A DNA stretch of 64,000 nucleotides from Petrosia ficiformis (GCA_947044365.1 OX345636.1:34105212-34169211), one strand, 5' to 3'; shown: positions 46,365 to 61,300, counted from the first letter of the stretch. Numbers and translations are program-made. The notes: generated by a model from the letters alone, not told the origin.

Positions 46365-49300
46365 CTTGTGTCCACTTGTGCGAGTATGCGTTGTATACGT
46401 AGTTAAGGAAGTTGCGTCATTCTCGGGGGCTCAGTCAATTAATGGGTGTGGCACGTAAAAGAAAGCGCGCTCGAGCTCTACACGAGTCTACAGACCAGCA
46501 GAAAGAAAACTGCCTGTAGCTAAGTAGCTTAAAGAAACTGGAACTAGTAGCTAGCTATTCTGCCTGAAATATATTCCTAAAGTTCTACAAGGTCCTTTGA
46601 AAGGTCAGGAGAGTAGATAATCAAAATAATAACTATAATAAGCTGATGTGTTTTAGGCATGATAGTTCAGCCATGATTACTGAATGCTGGACACCACAAA
46701 GCAGTCATAGGGATACTTTTGTCTTCACTTAAATTTGTAAAGCAATCATAGGGATGTTTTTTTCTCTCTATATACACTTGTTTCTAAGTTAAAGAACAGA
46801 AAAGGAACTTCCAGTTAATTCGCTGTTTCAAGTTCCATGATTGATTGCATACCTGATGTAAATGCTTCTATGTGATTTGATTGGAGATCACAAATTCAAG
46901 AATAAAAATGTGTTACTGACAAGAATTGAGCATTTGGCAACTTTGCTCATTAGAGGGTGTGAAGGTTTGGGAAGAGATTATTTACTTACATGTATTTATC
47001 CCAAAACGATCGACGTTCAATAACATTAATTGTGATTATCCATGTAGTAAATTAGCAATAGTATATTGTTTGCAATATTGTGATATTCTAAATAAGGTGG
47101 CACTACAATTAATAGCAACATAAATAATTATGGTATGGCAATATAATTAAAAAATCTCAACCCTAGCACTGGGTTGTACCTATTCACATGTACAGTCACA
47201 TTTTATACTAATGTTACAAACTTACCAAGTTACGAACAAGATCTCCAGCAAAATTGACATCCTTTGGGGTGATAAGTGTGTGTGCCATACCCTTTTCTCC
47301 TGCCCTACCTGTCCTACCAATCCGATGTACATGAGTGTCAATATCACGAGCAACATCATAATTAACAACAGTTCTTATTGAAGGGATGTCTAGACCTCGA
47401 GCTAGAGAATGAAGAGAAGAAATATGAAGAGCAGGAATAATTTAGCAGGTTAGAAAGGAAGAGGCAAAAGGGACATAAAGGAGAAGGAAGAAGTAAAAGA
47501 AATGAAGGAAAAGGAAGAATAGAAAGGTACATAAATGTACAGAAGAAAAGGTAAAAGAAAAATTGAAGAAAACAGAATGAGAAGAACATTTTGGTACTTA
47601 AGTGCTGAATGGCGGAGGGGAGGGTTACTGTAATCAGGTTTTCTGTCAGTTTGTTTGTCGGTCTGTCTGTGTGTATTCCCAAACATACATTGTATCTGGA
47701 CAACTAATAACTAGTGATGCACCAAGAAGCAGTGGCATGGAAACAGACAGTCGTACACGACATTGTCCGAAAAATCTCGTGAATGTCTGTTGAATTGAAA
47801 CTGAACTGTATACAAAGTATATGGGGGGGGGAGCAGGACAAGAGTGATGAAAATAGGTCAAAATGTCCAGTAATTGGCTCAATGTTTCCACACCCCTGCC
47901 GATAAGTGATTTTACCGATATTCTGATAAACCAATAATTGCTTTAGATATGTACCGATAACTGATACCGATCCGATATTATATCTATACCTTCTTACTTC
48001 TGATTCTTTCAATAAAAATGAGCATTTTCTCAATAATTATGAGTATCATAAAAGCAATTAATGATGCTATAAACACAAGAAATGACATTATTGATGCACT
48101 TTTTACAACATCGGTTGCATCTGCCAGAAATAACTAATACCAAAAATAATGTCTGATAATGACCAATGCTGATTACCGATCTGATTATTGGTGCATCCCT
48201 ACTAACAACATTGGAACTTTGACCGAGCTACCTACCTACATGTACTAACAGGCTTGAAGGATAAAAATTAAAGACAATTCAGTAGTTGCTGCTATAAAAT
48301 AGAGCTGATTCTAAGATTTCTGCCATAACGATAACTTTCTACCTGCACCCATTTCATTTCATGCCCGTGATTGAAGCCACAAAACACTACATATTAACAA
48401 TGTGCTTTTACTTATACCAAGAATTATATATTAAGGTGTTGCTGGTTTCAACATCTCTCCAAGGTAATCTCTTAAACTACTTGTCAAGACGTTGAGGTAT
48501 ACGAACAGTAGAGGTAAGTATAGAACGAGTAGTAAAAATTACCGACAAAGGAGTAGAAATAGAATTGGAAGGGAGAAGATATAGAAGTAGGGATTGGAGA
48601 AGAAGTGGAAGTATAGGAGTGAAAAAGGATATTAGTATGAACAGGATATGTAGCAGTAGGCATTAAAATAGAAGTAGAATAGGTAATGGTGTAAACATAA
48701 GAATAGAGAGAAAAGTATTAATAGCAATTTTAGGAGTAAGAAGTGGAGAAAAATTAGGAGCGGAGAAGATAGCAAAAAGAGTAATGCAGGATAAGAGATA
48801 GTGAAGTAGTAATAGAAGTATAATGATGGTCCCAATTATTGTTCTGATACAATACATTGGGAATAAAAGGTTACTTTCAAAAAATATCACTTAAACCCTA
48901 ACAGCAATCCCAAATTCATTTCAGAGAAGTGAAATCTCTAACAAGAGTACTCCTCAGTGATTTTTATCCTGCTGACTTCATCTCCTTCAAAACAGCAAGA
49001 TCTAGAAGTTGAGTGCAATGAGATCAGAATTGAGCGAGGAGATGGATCATATTGTTCCTTGCTAGTGGACATATCTAAAAGTATGACGAAGGACTATCAA
49101 TAAAAGTTGGTCTTTGGTTCGGAAAGATATGTAGAAACTGGAAAGTCATCTACCCATTGAAACTTACCACATGTCTTGTGTCAACTGGCCCACCTTGCTG
49201 AAATAATATTTCTTCTCCGTGATTGCAATTGCTTTGAACAAGCACTGATACAGTACCTCAGTCCTCCCAATTCCATGCCACATTACATTATAGCTTCGGT

Positions 49301-52300
49301 AATTTCTTCCTGTTGAGCTAATTACATTATTGGAGTAATTCATCTGCTTTCGTTCTAGTGGGAACACCAATGTGCAAGAAATGCCAAGGGTAGATTTTAT
49401 ATTTAAATTGAGAAGTGAAACATATAGCCTATTAGTACAGTATACCAAAGCAATATAAAAGGAAGAGACAAGAAACATACATAGCACGTGATATAAAGAA
49501 TGCACTGAAATGTGTTTAAGATAGTGCAGTGACAAAGATATGTTATTGCACAACTTCATGGAGAAACATTTTGAAGATATTTAAACAGTTATTCTGACAC
49601 CAAGCTGAAGAATGGTATAGATATACATTAGGGTTGCATACAGCGAGAGGGAGTGTTGGGATATCCCCACCAAACCAGATTTGTTAAGTTAATGAATCAA
49701 TTTCGTAGGATCTAAAATGGTGTTTGTTTTTGGGAAAGCATTCCCTAGCTGCTATACTATTCCCAGTAAAAACTATTTTTTCATTAACAAAAAACTGATG
49801 ACCCTTCCATCCTCCAGAATACTTATGAATTCTACACTACAGAAATACATATAATTATAGCTAAGCATCAATCTATATGCATCTATAAGTTTACTGACCA
49901 GCTACATCGGTGGCTACTAGTATTGGAAACACCTGCTTTTTAAAACTCGTGATAACTTCATCTCTGTCTCCTTGACCCATATCCCCATGAAGAAGACCAG
50001 CTGTATAAAATAAAATAGTTATTATACATTTATTATTATAATCATATAACATGTACATCGATTTAAGAGAAAAACAAAGGTAGTTACTAATCACTGGATT
50101 GGTCTACTGGACTGATAAAAACCGCACAGCTTTTGACTCAGTTAGACTCGTAGATACACTTTTAAGTGCGAGTTTTACTGTGCATTGCATGTTGCGACTG
50201 TTTTTGAGTGTTCTATTAAAATATGGATAGTGACAGGGTGTTTTACGTGTAATTGAAAGTAGTAATTCAGATCTCAACAACAGTGATGATGACCATCAAT
50301 CACAAACAAAACAGTTTGATGCTCAGGATCATGATGAAAACATTATCATAATTAGTGACTCAGAACCAGAAATGATTGAAGCCTTTCAATTTGACGATGA
50401 GGACAATGTCATTGTATGCCAGTTAGTGTTCCAGGTTCACCACTCAAAATTTTGACCTATAAATGTGATGAATTCTTAAATTAATTTATTTTGTAATGGT
50501 AGATTTCAAAAGTTAGCTATCAACAATCAAACTCATAAATTTTAGAAATGTTATTCAATAGCTCTTTCTGTGAAAAAGGAAGCCATTCCCTCAGCAAGGA
50601 AATAACTAAAACAAAGGTTAGTCAAATCGCTAGCCTGCATTGTTGTGCAGTCAAATGAGAATGCTGAATAGAAAACTGATAGTAATGCAGTATAGTTTAT
50701 CACAATGAATACATTGCATGTGAATTCTGATAGCAGAGGAACAGCATTTAAAAAGGTTTATTAATGCTTCAATCATGGATACATGTATGTTTTATGGTCA
50801 ATATAGCCCTGTATCTAATATCAATATTGTTTGTGACAAACCATGTTTGTCTGTACCAGTAGAGGAGTTGTCAAGTACCTAAACCCTGTCATGAAGGAAT
50901 CTGGTGTAGAGCAGCAAATCTCCAGTGCATGTAGCAAATAGCCAGATCAACGGTTATCAGCTGGTTCAGACAGTCCTCAAAGTAGATTTGGCAATGTGTA
51001 TTATCACTTCAACTATCAGTGTGTTTAATTACAGTGCAACTGGTTTCAATCGCCTTTACTTGAAGTATCAATATTGAAATACGTCCAGAGCTTAATGACA
51101 CACATAAAGATCATCTATAGAGACTCTTTCAAATACACATTTCATGTCATACTTACTTATAACATAAATCCCATATTTTGATATCATTTATTATTAAAAA
51201 CATACATAATAATTAAAAGTGTTACAGAACTACATCAAAATTTAAATCAGTTGGCTATTCTTCCTGAAGTAAATATTGGCATCAGGTTGACCACAATGCC
51301 ATGTGCTGATCTAAGTATAATGAAGAGTGTTTATTCCTGTTTAGTTTGATCTCAACACGATCTTTGTCCTCTGATGAGCTTGTATTATGTAATTACTCAT
51401 GTGCATTTTGCTTTAAATAAATTTACATGGTTTATCGTTATTAATATCAAAAAATGTGGAACGCATGTGCAGATAGCTGAAGGATGACCAAGGCTGAATT
51501 AATAACGAGAAGCAAGGTGTAAGTAGCCTTTCTGTGGCAAATTGCATTTTAGTTATTATTACTTGGTTTTAAATTATTGGCGCAGTTGTATAGTCCAAAA
51601 TATTCACTATTACTCAGTAATTACAAAATAGTCATTATGAGAAATTCGCAATATGCATGGTTAACCACACAGAGTTGGAGGTGAGAATTTTCACACAGTA
51701 GTACCTTGACTATTTACTCTCCTCCTCTCGCTCCTCCAATCTATCCTCTACCAACACAATACCACTGAGTCTACCAACAACTCAGATGTTTCACTGTCCC
51801 CCTACAATTGAAATGTGTAAGATTAGCCTTATAATTTTGAAATTGTTTAATAGGATGCTGGCTTAATTCCAGTATGAAAGTTTGGGTATCCAATTACTCT
51901 CCTTAAAGAGTGCTAAAAGCTCAAGTTGGTGCCACTGATCCATCCAAGTTCTTCAGTGAAAATGATCTTGCATCAAATAATCATACACTGTCAAAAAACC
52001 ATGGCTTACTTTACCCAGACATTCTACAAGAAATGAGTCACATATATGTCTGAGCTAACACTGGTAACATGGGGGTTCTAGTGGCTGCTGGTTAAAGTGC
52101 TGGCCTGCAATCGAAAGGTTGCAGGTTCAAGCCCCCCCCCCTAGGGTCAGGCTTTTCTCGCCTATGAGTGTACTGAGCTCTACCCTTAAAAATGAGGCGG
52201 TATTTATCGGGGATGTAAAGCAGTCGGTCCCGGGGAGCTGGTTAACATTAGCAACTTGTGCTATTCTAGTTTCCTCGTTAAGCCACATTTGGTCAAAACA

Positions 52301-55300
52301 CTTGTAAAAAAATCACTATACTTTTCTTTCCTAGTGCACATTCACTACAGGTCAAAAGTGGAAAAGCCTCTTGACTGGCACAATGAATTCCAAGTGCTGT
52401 ACTGTGAGAACAAAGCTCTTGAAGCAAAAGATATATTAAATTATTTTCTCATCCCAAAAAATTCAAAATGAGTAATAATAAAATAATTATTATAATCATA
52501 ATTATAATAGTAAACAAAAAGAAACCTATAAAAATGTAGTGATTTGTATGTTATTACAAATAATTGCATCTTCTGTGAGTGAGTCAATGATGACAGTGAT
52601 GAATATTGAGAGAGAAGGAATGGAGACAGAGATGCCCCTCGTCGATAACCAAGCATTCAATACAGAATCCACAGAACACATTGAACCTCGGAGGTTAGGT
52701 GATGAATATGTTGACCCATGCCCACTTCCCACCTGCTCACTACCAGACTTTCAGTGGGGGTCCCTAGATGGTAAATCCATCTCTACTGCAATAAATGAGG
52801 CCTACAATGATGTCATTCACTGGAAGTGCAATATCTTCCTTTTACCATCTAGTGCTGCTGGAAAGTCATTCATCCAGGAGATAACCCTTCTACTTGAAGC
52901 CTTCGCAAACGCCTCAGCGTTGGAGAGTATCGCACTCAAGGCAAGCTTTGTGATGCAAATTCTACTCTTTCAGAAACTAAGCCAAAAAAGTAAGAGCAGA
53001 GATCATGTAATTCACCTGAATAGACAATTGGAGCTGTGGAGATAAGGGAACATTTCCTCACTCATCCAAGAAGGAAAATGCATTGAACGTTATCTCGTCC
53101 ACCGGTCAAGACTACCCGATGACAATGTCATAGCCAAAAACTTTAGGAAAGTTATGGAGCAAAGAAATGTGAGACGTGCACTTCAATATCTGTCATGCAA
53201 CACAAAACTTTATTTGATAGTTATGAACATTTCTCTGAGGAACTACACTTTCTAAGTAGGAAAAAAGAAAAAAAAAAGTGTTCCCATACCGGGAGTTGAA
53301 CTGTTTAAAACCACTATATATAATAATCCAATTATATTACTGCATAGAGGATTTATAGTTAAATAAAATGTTGTAAAATAATAATTCTATTTTCAGAAGT
53401 ACGGATTGAATGGAATGGGCCGTATACATTTTAAAAAGATTATAAACATAAAACTTTTTCTAAGTATAACACATCCACCATACAATCATTACTAGGTGAG
53501 TTTCCAGGTGTCCACAGAGGACAACGTTATACACTGAAATAAAGTAAGAAAAAATTCATTTACATTACACAATTACACAAGTTTTTTTATTAAGATACAT
53601 ATCTCCTGAACAAAGAGTGTATGGATCGAGTCTATATCGAGAACTTAGAAGTATATTCAGTCAATTGACCAACAAAGAATTGTCTACTTACACTGAAGAT
53701 GTAAGACTGAAATACATGATGTGTTGCTTCTCTTGCTTCTATTTTGGTAGTAGTAAAATCATGGATAGGAGCATTATATTTCCTGAGGGGGGGCATATAG
53801 TGACAATTTGTGTGCTTATATGCTAGTTGATTTGATCACCAACTTAGCTGTGTGTTTCAGAAAGCCTGTCATGTATTCTGATGCTTGTATAGTTTCAAGT
53901 CTGTTGGTAGCTTAATGAAAGTGCCAATGATGTTGCTTGTTGTCCAGAAAGTTGGAAGATGGACAGACAGACGGGCAATATGATTAGCAAAGAATACACA
54001 GAAACAGAGAACGTAAATGTCTTGGAACTTTGGACAAATCAGTGTGGTTATATATAATTAATTAAGTCAAAACCCCACACTTCTAATTTATTAGATTTAG
54101 CTTGACAATGTAAGTCCCTGGATTAAAATTTTAACTCAATGTGTCGCTATTCTAGTAGTATACATACCATCCTTAATTTTAGGGTCCAAAAAGATTTGGT
54201 CCAAACATCAACAATTCAACTTCAACATGGCTGGTTCTCTTGTTGCTGTACAATACACTGCTGGGCATTTTACATTATGACTGCAGTCATTTGAAATATA
54301 GCAGTCATTTGAAATATAGCTCTCAGTATATTGTTTGCATGCTGTCTTTTTTTTTTTTTTTTGCTCGTACTTTTCTTAATTATTTTGTCTGTGGCTACTA
54401 CATAGGAGCTTACATTGAAATTATTTTTCCTAATAGGAAATGTATGAAATACTGATAAAAATGGAGGAACAGTCTCGTCCAGCACCAAGTACCATATCGT
54501 CTGATGATGATGATAATGATGGCAACCCACCACCTTCCAAAACTGTGAGAAGAGAGGCAAGTAGTTGTTAAAATATAATTAAAGTATATACTCAAAGTAC
54601 TTGTTAGTGTGTACGTGTTTATCAAGAGATAGGTATGGTCAGTGATCTCCATTTCCTTTCCCAATTCCAGAAAGTTTTTACAGAAGAACAGGCAGCTATA
54701 AGAAATAGATGTTTGTTTGACTATGTTACTCAATATGAGCTCCTCAAAAACAACAATTATTCCAATAATACAGTGAAATTTTTTTATAAAGGCAGTTTGC
54801 GAAATCGCCATAATTGATATGCCAAGTCTGTCTGTGTGAGTAACCTTGTGTGTTGTTTATGATGGTGTACTGATAGTTGACTTTCGTATTTTAGAGATAT
54901 ATCGACAGCAAACCACTGCAATCAAATTTTATATTTGAAAATAAATTCTAAATTTAAAGAAGGAAGACTATGAAAAGATACAATAATTCATGTGAGTATA
55001 TATAATATACACAATTATAGCACTATCAAATAATTTGTAAAATTATTTTCAAGGGAGTAACTTACGTTGCCATAACGAATGTTAAAAATAAAAAGATAAA
55101 ATTTTTGATTGGAGAAGTAAGTACTACGTGTGTGTGGCTGTGCAGATGGTTCAAGTTTCATTCTTTTGTCTTGTAGGGAAAATCAACGGATGATCCAGGG
55201 TCAGGGTATGAGAAGGGGTTTGGCCAGTTAATACTGTTTCACTTCTTGAGAATAACAACCCAACTTTAGGCTTCTTGTTAACTCCAGAGAAGGTAAAAAT

Positions 55301-58300
55301 AATTTGTAATTAGTAGTGATAGCGATACGCATCGATATATCAAAATATTGATATTTTTGTTGAATATTGTGATACAATATTAGCTTTTGGGTGTATCCAA
55401 TACACAGGAATGGACAGTTTAGTAAACATGGCTATATATAATTGAAATCCCACATTTCTAATAATTAGATTTAGCTTGACAGAGGACAGCGTCACACGAA
55501 AATAAAGTAAGAAAAAAATCATTTACATTACACAATTACACTTTTTTTTTTTATTAAGATATATATCTCCTAGACAAAGAATATACGGATCACTACTCTC
55601 GAAAGAATTAAGAAGCATTTTTAATAAATTAAAAGACAAAGAATTGTCTCTTTATACTACACATGTAAGACACATGTAAGACTGAAATACATGATGTGTT
55701 GCTTCTCTTGCTCCTATTTACTTTTAGTTATGTCATATAATTTTAACATGTGCATATGCAGGAAAATATTAAAAAAAACATGTACCACAGCTGGGTAAGT
55801 AATGATACTGTTTGTACTTAAATTTTACCTATCACACACACAAAAGAAAAAATGCATTGTAGAATTCTGCAAAAAAAAGACAAGAACTCTTTGTTCTAAT
55901 CATTACGGTGTATTTTTTTTAGTAAAATCAAGTAGTTCAAAACCCCACACTTCTAATTTATTAGATTTAGATTTAGCTTGACAATTTAAGTCCCTGGATT
56001 AAAATTTTAACCCAATGTGTCGCTATTCTAGTAGTATACCATCCTTAATTTTAGGGTCCTAAAAGATTTGGTCCAAACATCTACATGGCTGGTTCTCTTG
56101 TTGCTATACAATACACTGCTGGGAGTTTTACATCGTGGCTGCGTTCATTTGAAATATAGCTCTCAGTGCATGCTGTTTTTTTTTCCTCCTACTTTTCTCA
56201 ATTATTTTGTCTGTGGTTGCAACATGGGAGCTTACAAATTCATATTGACATTATTTTTCCTAATAGGAAATCTATGAAATATTGGTGAAAATGGAAAGAC
56301 AATCATATCCACCACCACCTACCGTATCATCAGATGATGAAGATAATGATAGTAACACACCACCTCCAAAAACAGTGAGAAGAGAGGCAAGTTATTAAAA
56401 TAATAAAGTATATACTCAAAATACTTGTTAGTGTGTTTATCAAGAGATAGATGTGGTCAATGATGAGTCAGTCAATGCACTTCTGAAAGTAAAGCTCAAG
56501 CACTTCGAATTGCTTTTATTTGTTCAAAAATGCAAGAGTTTTGGAAAGAGGAAAGAGAAGAAATAGAATAAGCATTCATTGATTGTGGAAAATACAAATT
56601 ATGAGAACAGTATCATTTCATGTCAGTCCCCCAGGACTGATGGGATCGAATGACTCAAGAAGTTCGTACAATTCATTTAAAGAAGATTCATCATATGTCT
56701 ATATCTGTACTAGAGAGTATTTCACAAGTTAGTTTAGATCACCATGCCATTAGCTGCCCTGAGTTGTCGAAAAAGTCTGAAAATGTGAAATGAGTCCCAG
56801 TTTACGCTAAGTCCTTCAGAACGAACGGAAATCTTTCAGCACTTTCTGGAAGAATCACTTGAAGATGATTTAGATGCATTATTTTAGGATGGAGTATAAC
56901 AAAGTCGAGGATTCTTTGAGTATTATTTGGACTCATTCATTCTTGGATGAAAAGATTTCTCAAAAACATTTAGAATTTTTATACAGAGCTGTGAACCCCA
57001 TACTTAGCGAGATCACCATGACAAATGCCATTGTGCAGGAGATGAACACCTCGTAATAACACAATCTTTGTTAATTACAATTTTGATCCAAGGATTTTTG
57101 TGGCAAGATTTTTTGCTTGTTACGTAATAACTAGTTAACAATTTTGATCCTAAAATTTTGACAAACAAACTTCTTGCCACAAAAAAAATCAAAATTTTAG
57201 GATCAAAATTGTTAACTAGTTATTACATAACAAGCAAAAAATCTTGCCACAAAAATCCTTGGATCAAAATGCATAGATCATAGATAGGCAAAGAGAGAGG
57301 CCGGAAAATATGGAGCTGTTATATATCCCTTCGAGTGTGAGCATGGCTAGCCAGACCACATACACATAGGTATACAAACACATGGCTGTAGCGAATTGTA
57401 AATAACAATAATTATAATTTGTAATTTTTAATGTCTAACATTTTCTCATTTATTAGATGAGGATGTGAATCTGCTAAAACTTATATCAGATAAAATCGCC
57501 AAACCAAGCTTTACTTGGTATTTATCCAGGAACGTTGAAAAGAAACATGTCAAGATTGTGGTCTCACCAATTATAAAAGAGCTGTTTGAAAAAGTTACAA
57601 AAGCAACATATAAAGAAAAAACAGGTTACCTCATAATGGGTCCATATGGTATCGGAAAAACTACAACACTCTTCTGGCTATATCACAATTTTAAGAATAA
57701 TGGTGAGTATGAAGTTTATTCCATCCCATTAAAATTACAAAGTATCACAAACATTTATGAGAAATTGACCAGTGAATCTACAACAAAGAAAATATTATTA
57801 CTAGCAGATTTAAATGAATGTACTCCAGAGATACTGGCGGTTTGACCGAACCGCAATTATTCGTACATGACGAATTTTAAGGATTTGTTATTATGCCTGC
57901 ATCATCATCATTTTTGGCAACACTATATACTAGACAAAAAAAATCAGAAGCAAGGTTCATACCCTATTTGACTCTCTGTCACAAATAGAATCTGTGCCAT
58001 GTTTTGATGTCGCAAAATCATTGGATCGCATATTCTTTCCCAGTATTTTTGATGAGACTGCAAAGGGACTTGCTAACACCACAGGAAATAATCCTATATT
58101 AATAACCAGTATTAGATCTAGAAGGCGTTTAGGCATTGTTTTACCGCCTACTTTTCAATATTGACGCCTACTTTGCACATTAAAGCGTCTATGCAATGAA
58201 AAATGCCAAAACGCTAAATTAGAAACGAACTATTATGGTATTATTATACACACTAGTGATGGGCGATACCACAATTTTGATTTCGATACGATTCCGATTA

Positions 58301-61300
58301 CTTTTCTTCCCAGTATCGATGGTATCGAGTACGATACCGAGTTATAAAGAGTGCGCATGCGCACGTAGTAATAATTTGGGGCGTGGCAAGCCAAGGCCTT
58401 TGCAATTTGATTGTGTGCCACCATGACGGTGTTTTAATTATTACTGCAATCTTCATAACCTGTTTTAATTTTAAAATTTTAATTTTTTTAAATTTTAAGT
58501 CATTTTTAATTAACGCAGTGCGCTTTTAGAATAATAATTATTATGGCCCGTAGGGCCATCCCTATGATTGCTTTCCCACGGGTTCGATGTATGTTTATAT
58601 ATATATATGTTTGTGTCACCTACGCGAGTATGCGTTGTATACGTAGTTAAGGAAGTTACATCTTCCCGGGGGGCTCGGTCAATTAATGGGCGTGGCGCGT
58701 AAAAGAACGCGCGATCAAGCTCTACACATCAGCAGAAAGAAAGCTGTGTAGCTTACGTAGACACTGGAACTAATAGCTAGCTATTCTACCTGAAATGTAT
58801 TCTTAAAGTTCTACAAGGTTCTATAAAAGGTAAACAGAGTATATAATCAAAATAATAACTATAATAGGCTGTTGTGTTTCAGGCATGATAAAGTCAGCCA
58901 TGATTACTGAATGCTGGACACCACAAAGCAGTCATAGGGATACTTTTATCTTCACTTAAACTTGTAAAGCAATCATAGGGATGTTTTTTTTCTCTATATA
59001 CACTTGTTGAGTAATATTAACGTTAAGTGGGTGTGGTCTTTGGTATCGACTGTGTTCGGTTCTGATTCCTGTACTCGGTGCCATTACATCTGCGCCTGGA
59101 ATCGAAGTATCGAGTACTTGAGTATCGGTATCGCCCATCACTAATACACACGTGATTATGGCAAGTTTGGACAGTTGGCTGCTCCACATAGAGGAAACTA
59201 ACAACACAGGTGATGAAACTGAATCAGATTAATGAGAGCCACAACCCAGACAAGCAAAAAGTAGGAGAGTTGATTATGTTATGTTATGTTACTATTTCAT
59301 TAATTTACAAAGAGAAGCCCACTATTAAATCTCTAGATCTAACACTGTTAATAACACATTATGAAATCAATTTATCCAGCCAAACATACGAAGATATAAT
59401 CCATGATAGTTTACATCCTTGGTGGTGTGAAATACATGATCATTAATGTCAGGTGATCCACATCTTGGTAGTACAAGATTGCTATTTTTAACACTTTATT
59501 TCCAACAATCAATTATGGAGTTTAATCTGATTCGTGATGTTGCAACGCAACCTGTTGCTAGTCTTATGCAAGATAATATACCTTGACAGCACAAACACAC
59601 CACAATTACATTTAAAAATCCATTCTCACATTATTAAACAAACTATTTCATCGTTGTCTGCAAAAAGTGACGAGCCTGCTGCCATTGGTTTTTCATATGA
59701 ACTTTCGGTGTTACCTTTTATGTCTGAAACAGCTCTTGATACTCTCACTTCAAGCAGTTCATCAGTAGAAACCTTCGATCTTCCAAAGCTGGCAGTGGCA
59801 CCAAAGAAATTTACTCAGCAAGGCAGCATTTCTTGATCCTCGGTTCAAATCCCTCATATTCCTGATAACGTCTGAAAAACAGCGAATTACAGAAGAACTC
59901 CAGGAAGAAGCAGCAATTCTCCCAGACACAGAGGACCAGGATGAACCAACTCCCCCCCCACCTAAAGTATCTCGTGGTGAAAAGAAATTGCTCCACTTGC
60001 TGGAAGATATTATTCAACCATTTTCTGGTGAAATATCTGCACCAGAAATGTCAGCCAGTGAGAAAGTGAAGAGAGAGATAGCCAGATGTGTTGCTGATAA
60101 AGAAGTAGTTGACTGGGAAGACTGCAGTCTTTTGGAATGGTGGGAGAGATCTAAACATAGGTATCCTCATCTGGCAAAACTGGCCATGAAGTACCTTTCT
60201 ATACAAGCTACCTCTGTGCCCTCTGAACGTGCTTTCAGTACAGCTGGACACATAGTTAACAAGAATCGGGCATGCCTCCTTCCAGAGAATGTTAGCATGT
60301 TGGTCTTTTTGGCATCGAATTTACAATCGAGTCAACAACAATTTAAAAACTCATCTATTATACAGTATTACACATTTTCTACATAAGTTATATATAAACT
60401 TAGTTAGTGATAGAGTTTTTCATTATACAATACACATGTATCATTGAGTTCATTGTTTATTTTGTATTGTTAATCATATTTTACCAGTTATAAAAATATA
60501 AAGTTAATATTATATTTGCCTTTTGTATACGTAGCTATCGTGATAGTATTCACTATTGTGAATAATCAATCCTATACTATCGTGATAGTAAATTTTTCAC
60601 TATCGCCCAAGCCTAATCAGGATCAAACAAAAGTGAAATTTTGAAACTATTATAACATTCAAACTTTTCATTGAAGAAATTACTTACATGTACATTTGTT
60701 TCATTTAATACACTAGCCCTCAAAATACAGTTCCTGTAACATAAATGTAGTACACGTACATGAACTACATTACCTACCATACTATGCATGTGTTATGCAT
60801 AGATTTATGCAAGATAGCGAATTTCTGCGTGCAAAAGCTCACCTTGTTACTTTCCGGCAACATACGAAGGATTATTTTTGTATCTATGGCTACCTTAGAA
60901 GGTCTTCTATCCTACAAAGTAAGTTAGAAGTCTGAGTCATTTGAGATGCAAGTTATACCGGTAAAAGTCGTTTACCAAAAAATTTGGGCATTGCTAAGAG
61001 ATTACTAAACTTTTAGACACTCGTCTTGTTTTCCTGCAGAGTAATTTTTACATCAGTGGCTTTATTAACAGGTCATCTTCCCAGTAAAGTAAGTTAGAAC
61101 TGTGTAAACTTCGAGAATTATAAAGCTGACAGAAAGAAAATTCTTGTGAATGCCAAACCCGCAAAGCTAAACATATTTGAGGGTGACGAATTCGTTAATT
61201 TATACGTTTTTTATCGTACTAAGTAAAAGTAAAAGTTCCCATAGCATTATTGTAATATGCGAGTACGTAGGTGTAATACAACAATGCTTTTTAATGAGGG

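Noticed and set aside
47362..47703. Minus-strand frames rich in Phe, Leu and Ser
   Set aside because: They read the complement of a purine-rich intron tract; low complexity only.
48632..48890. Two overlapping minus-strand frames
   Set aside because: The same low-complexity purine tract effect as at 47362.
52080..52150. Functional tRNA gene
   Set aside because: The acceptor stem does not close, a C run follows the B box and a long non-tRNA body continues. A SINE fits better.
55311..55400. hAT left end (tagtgatagcgatacgcatc)
   Set aside because: No inverse partner or 8-bp duplication was found; at most a solo fragment.
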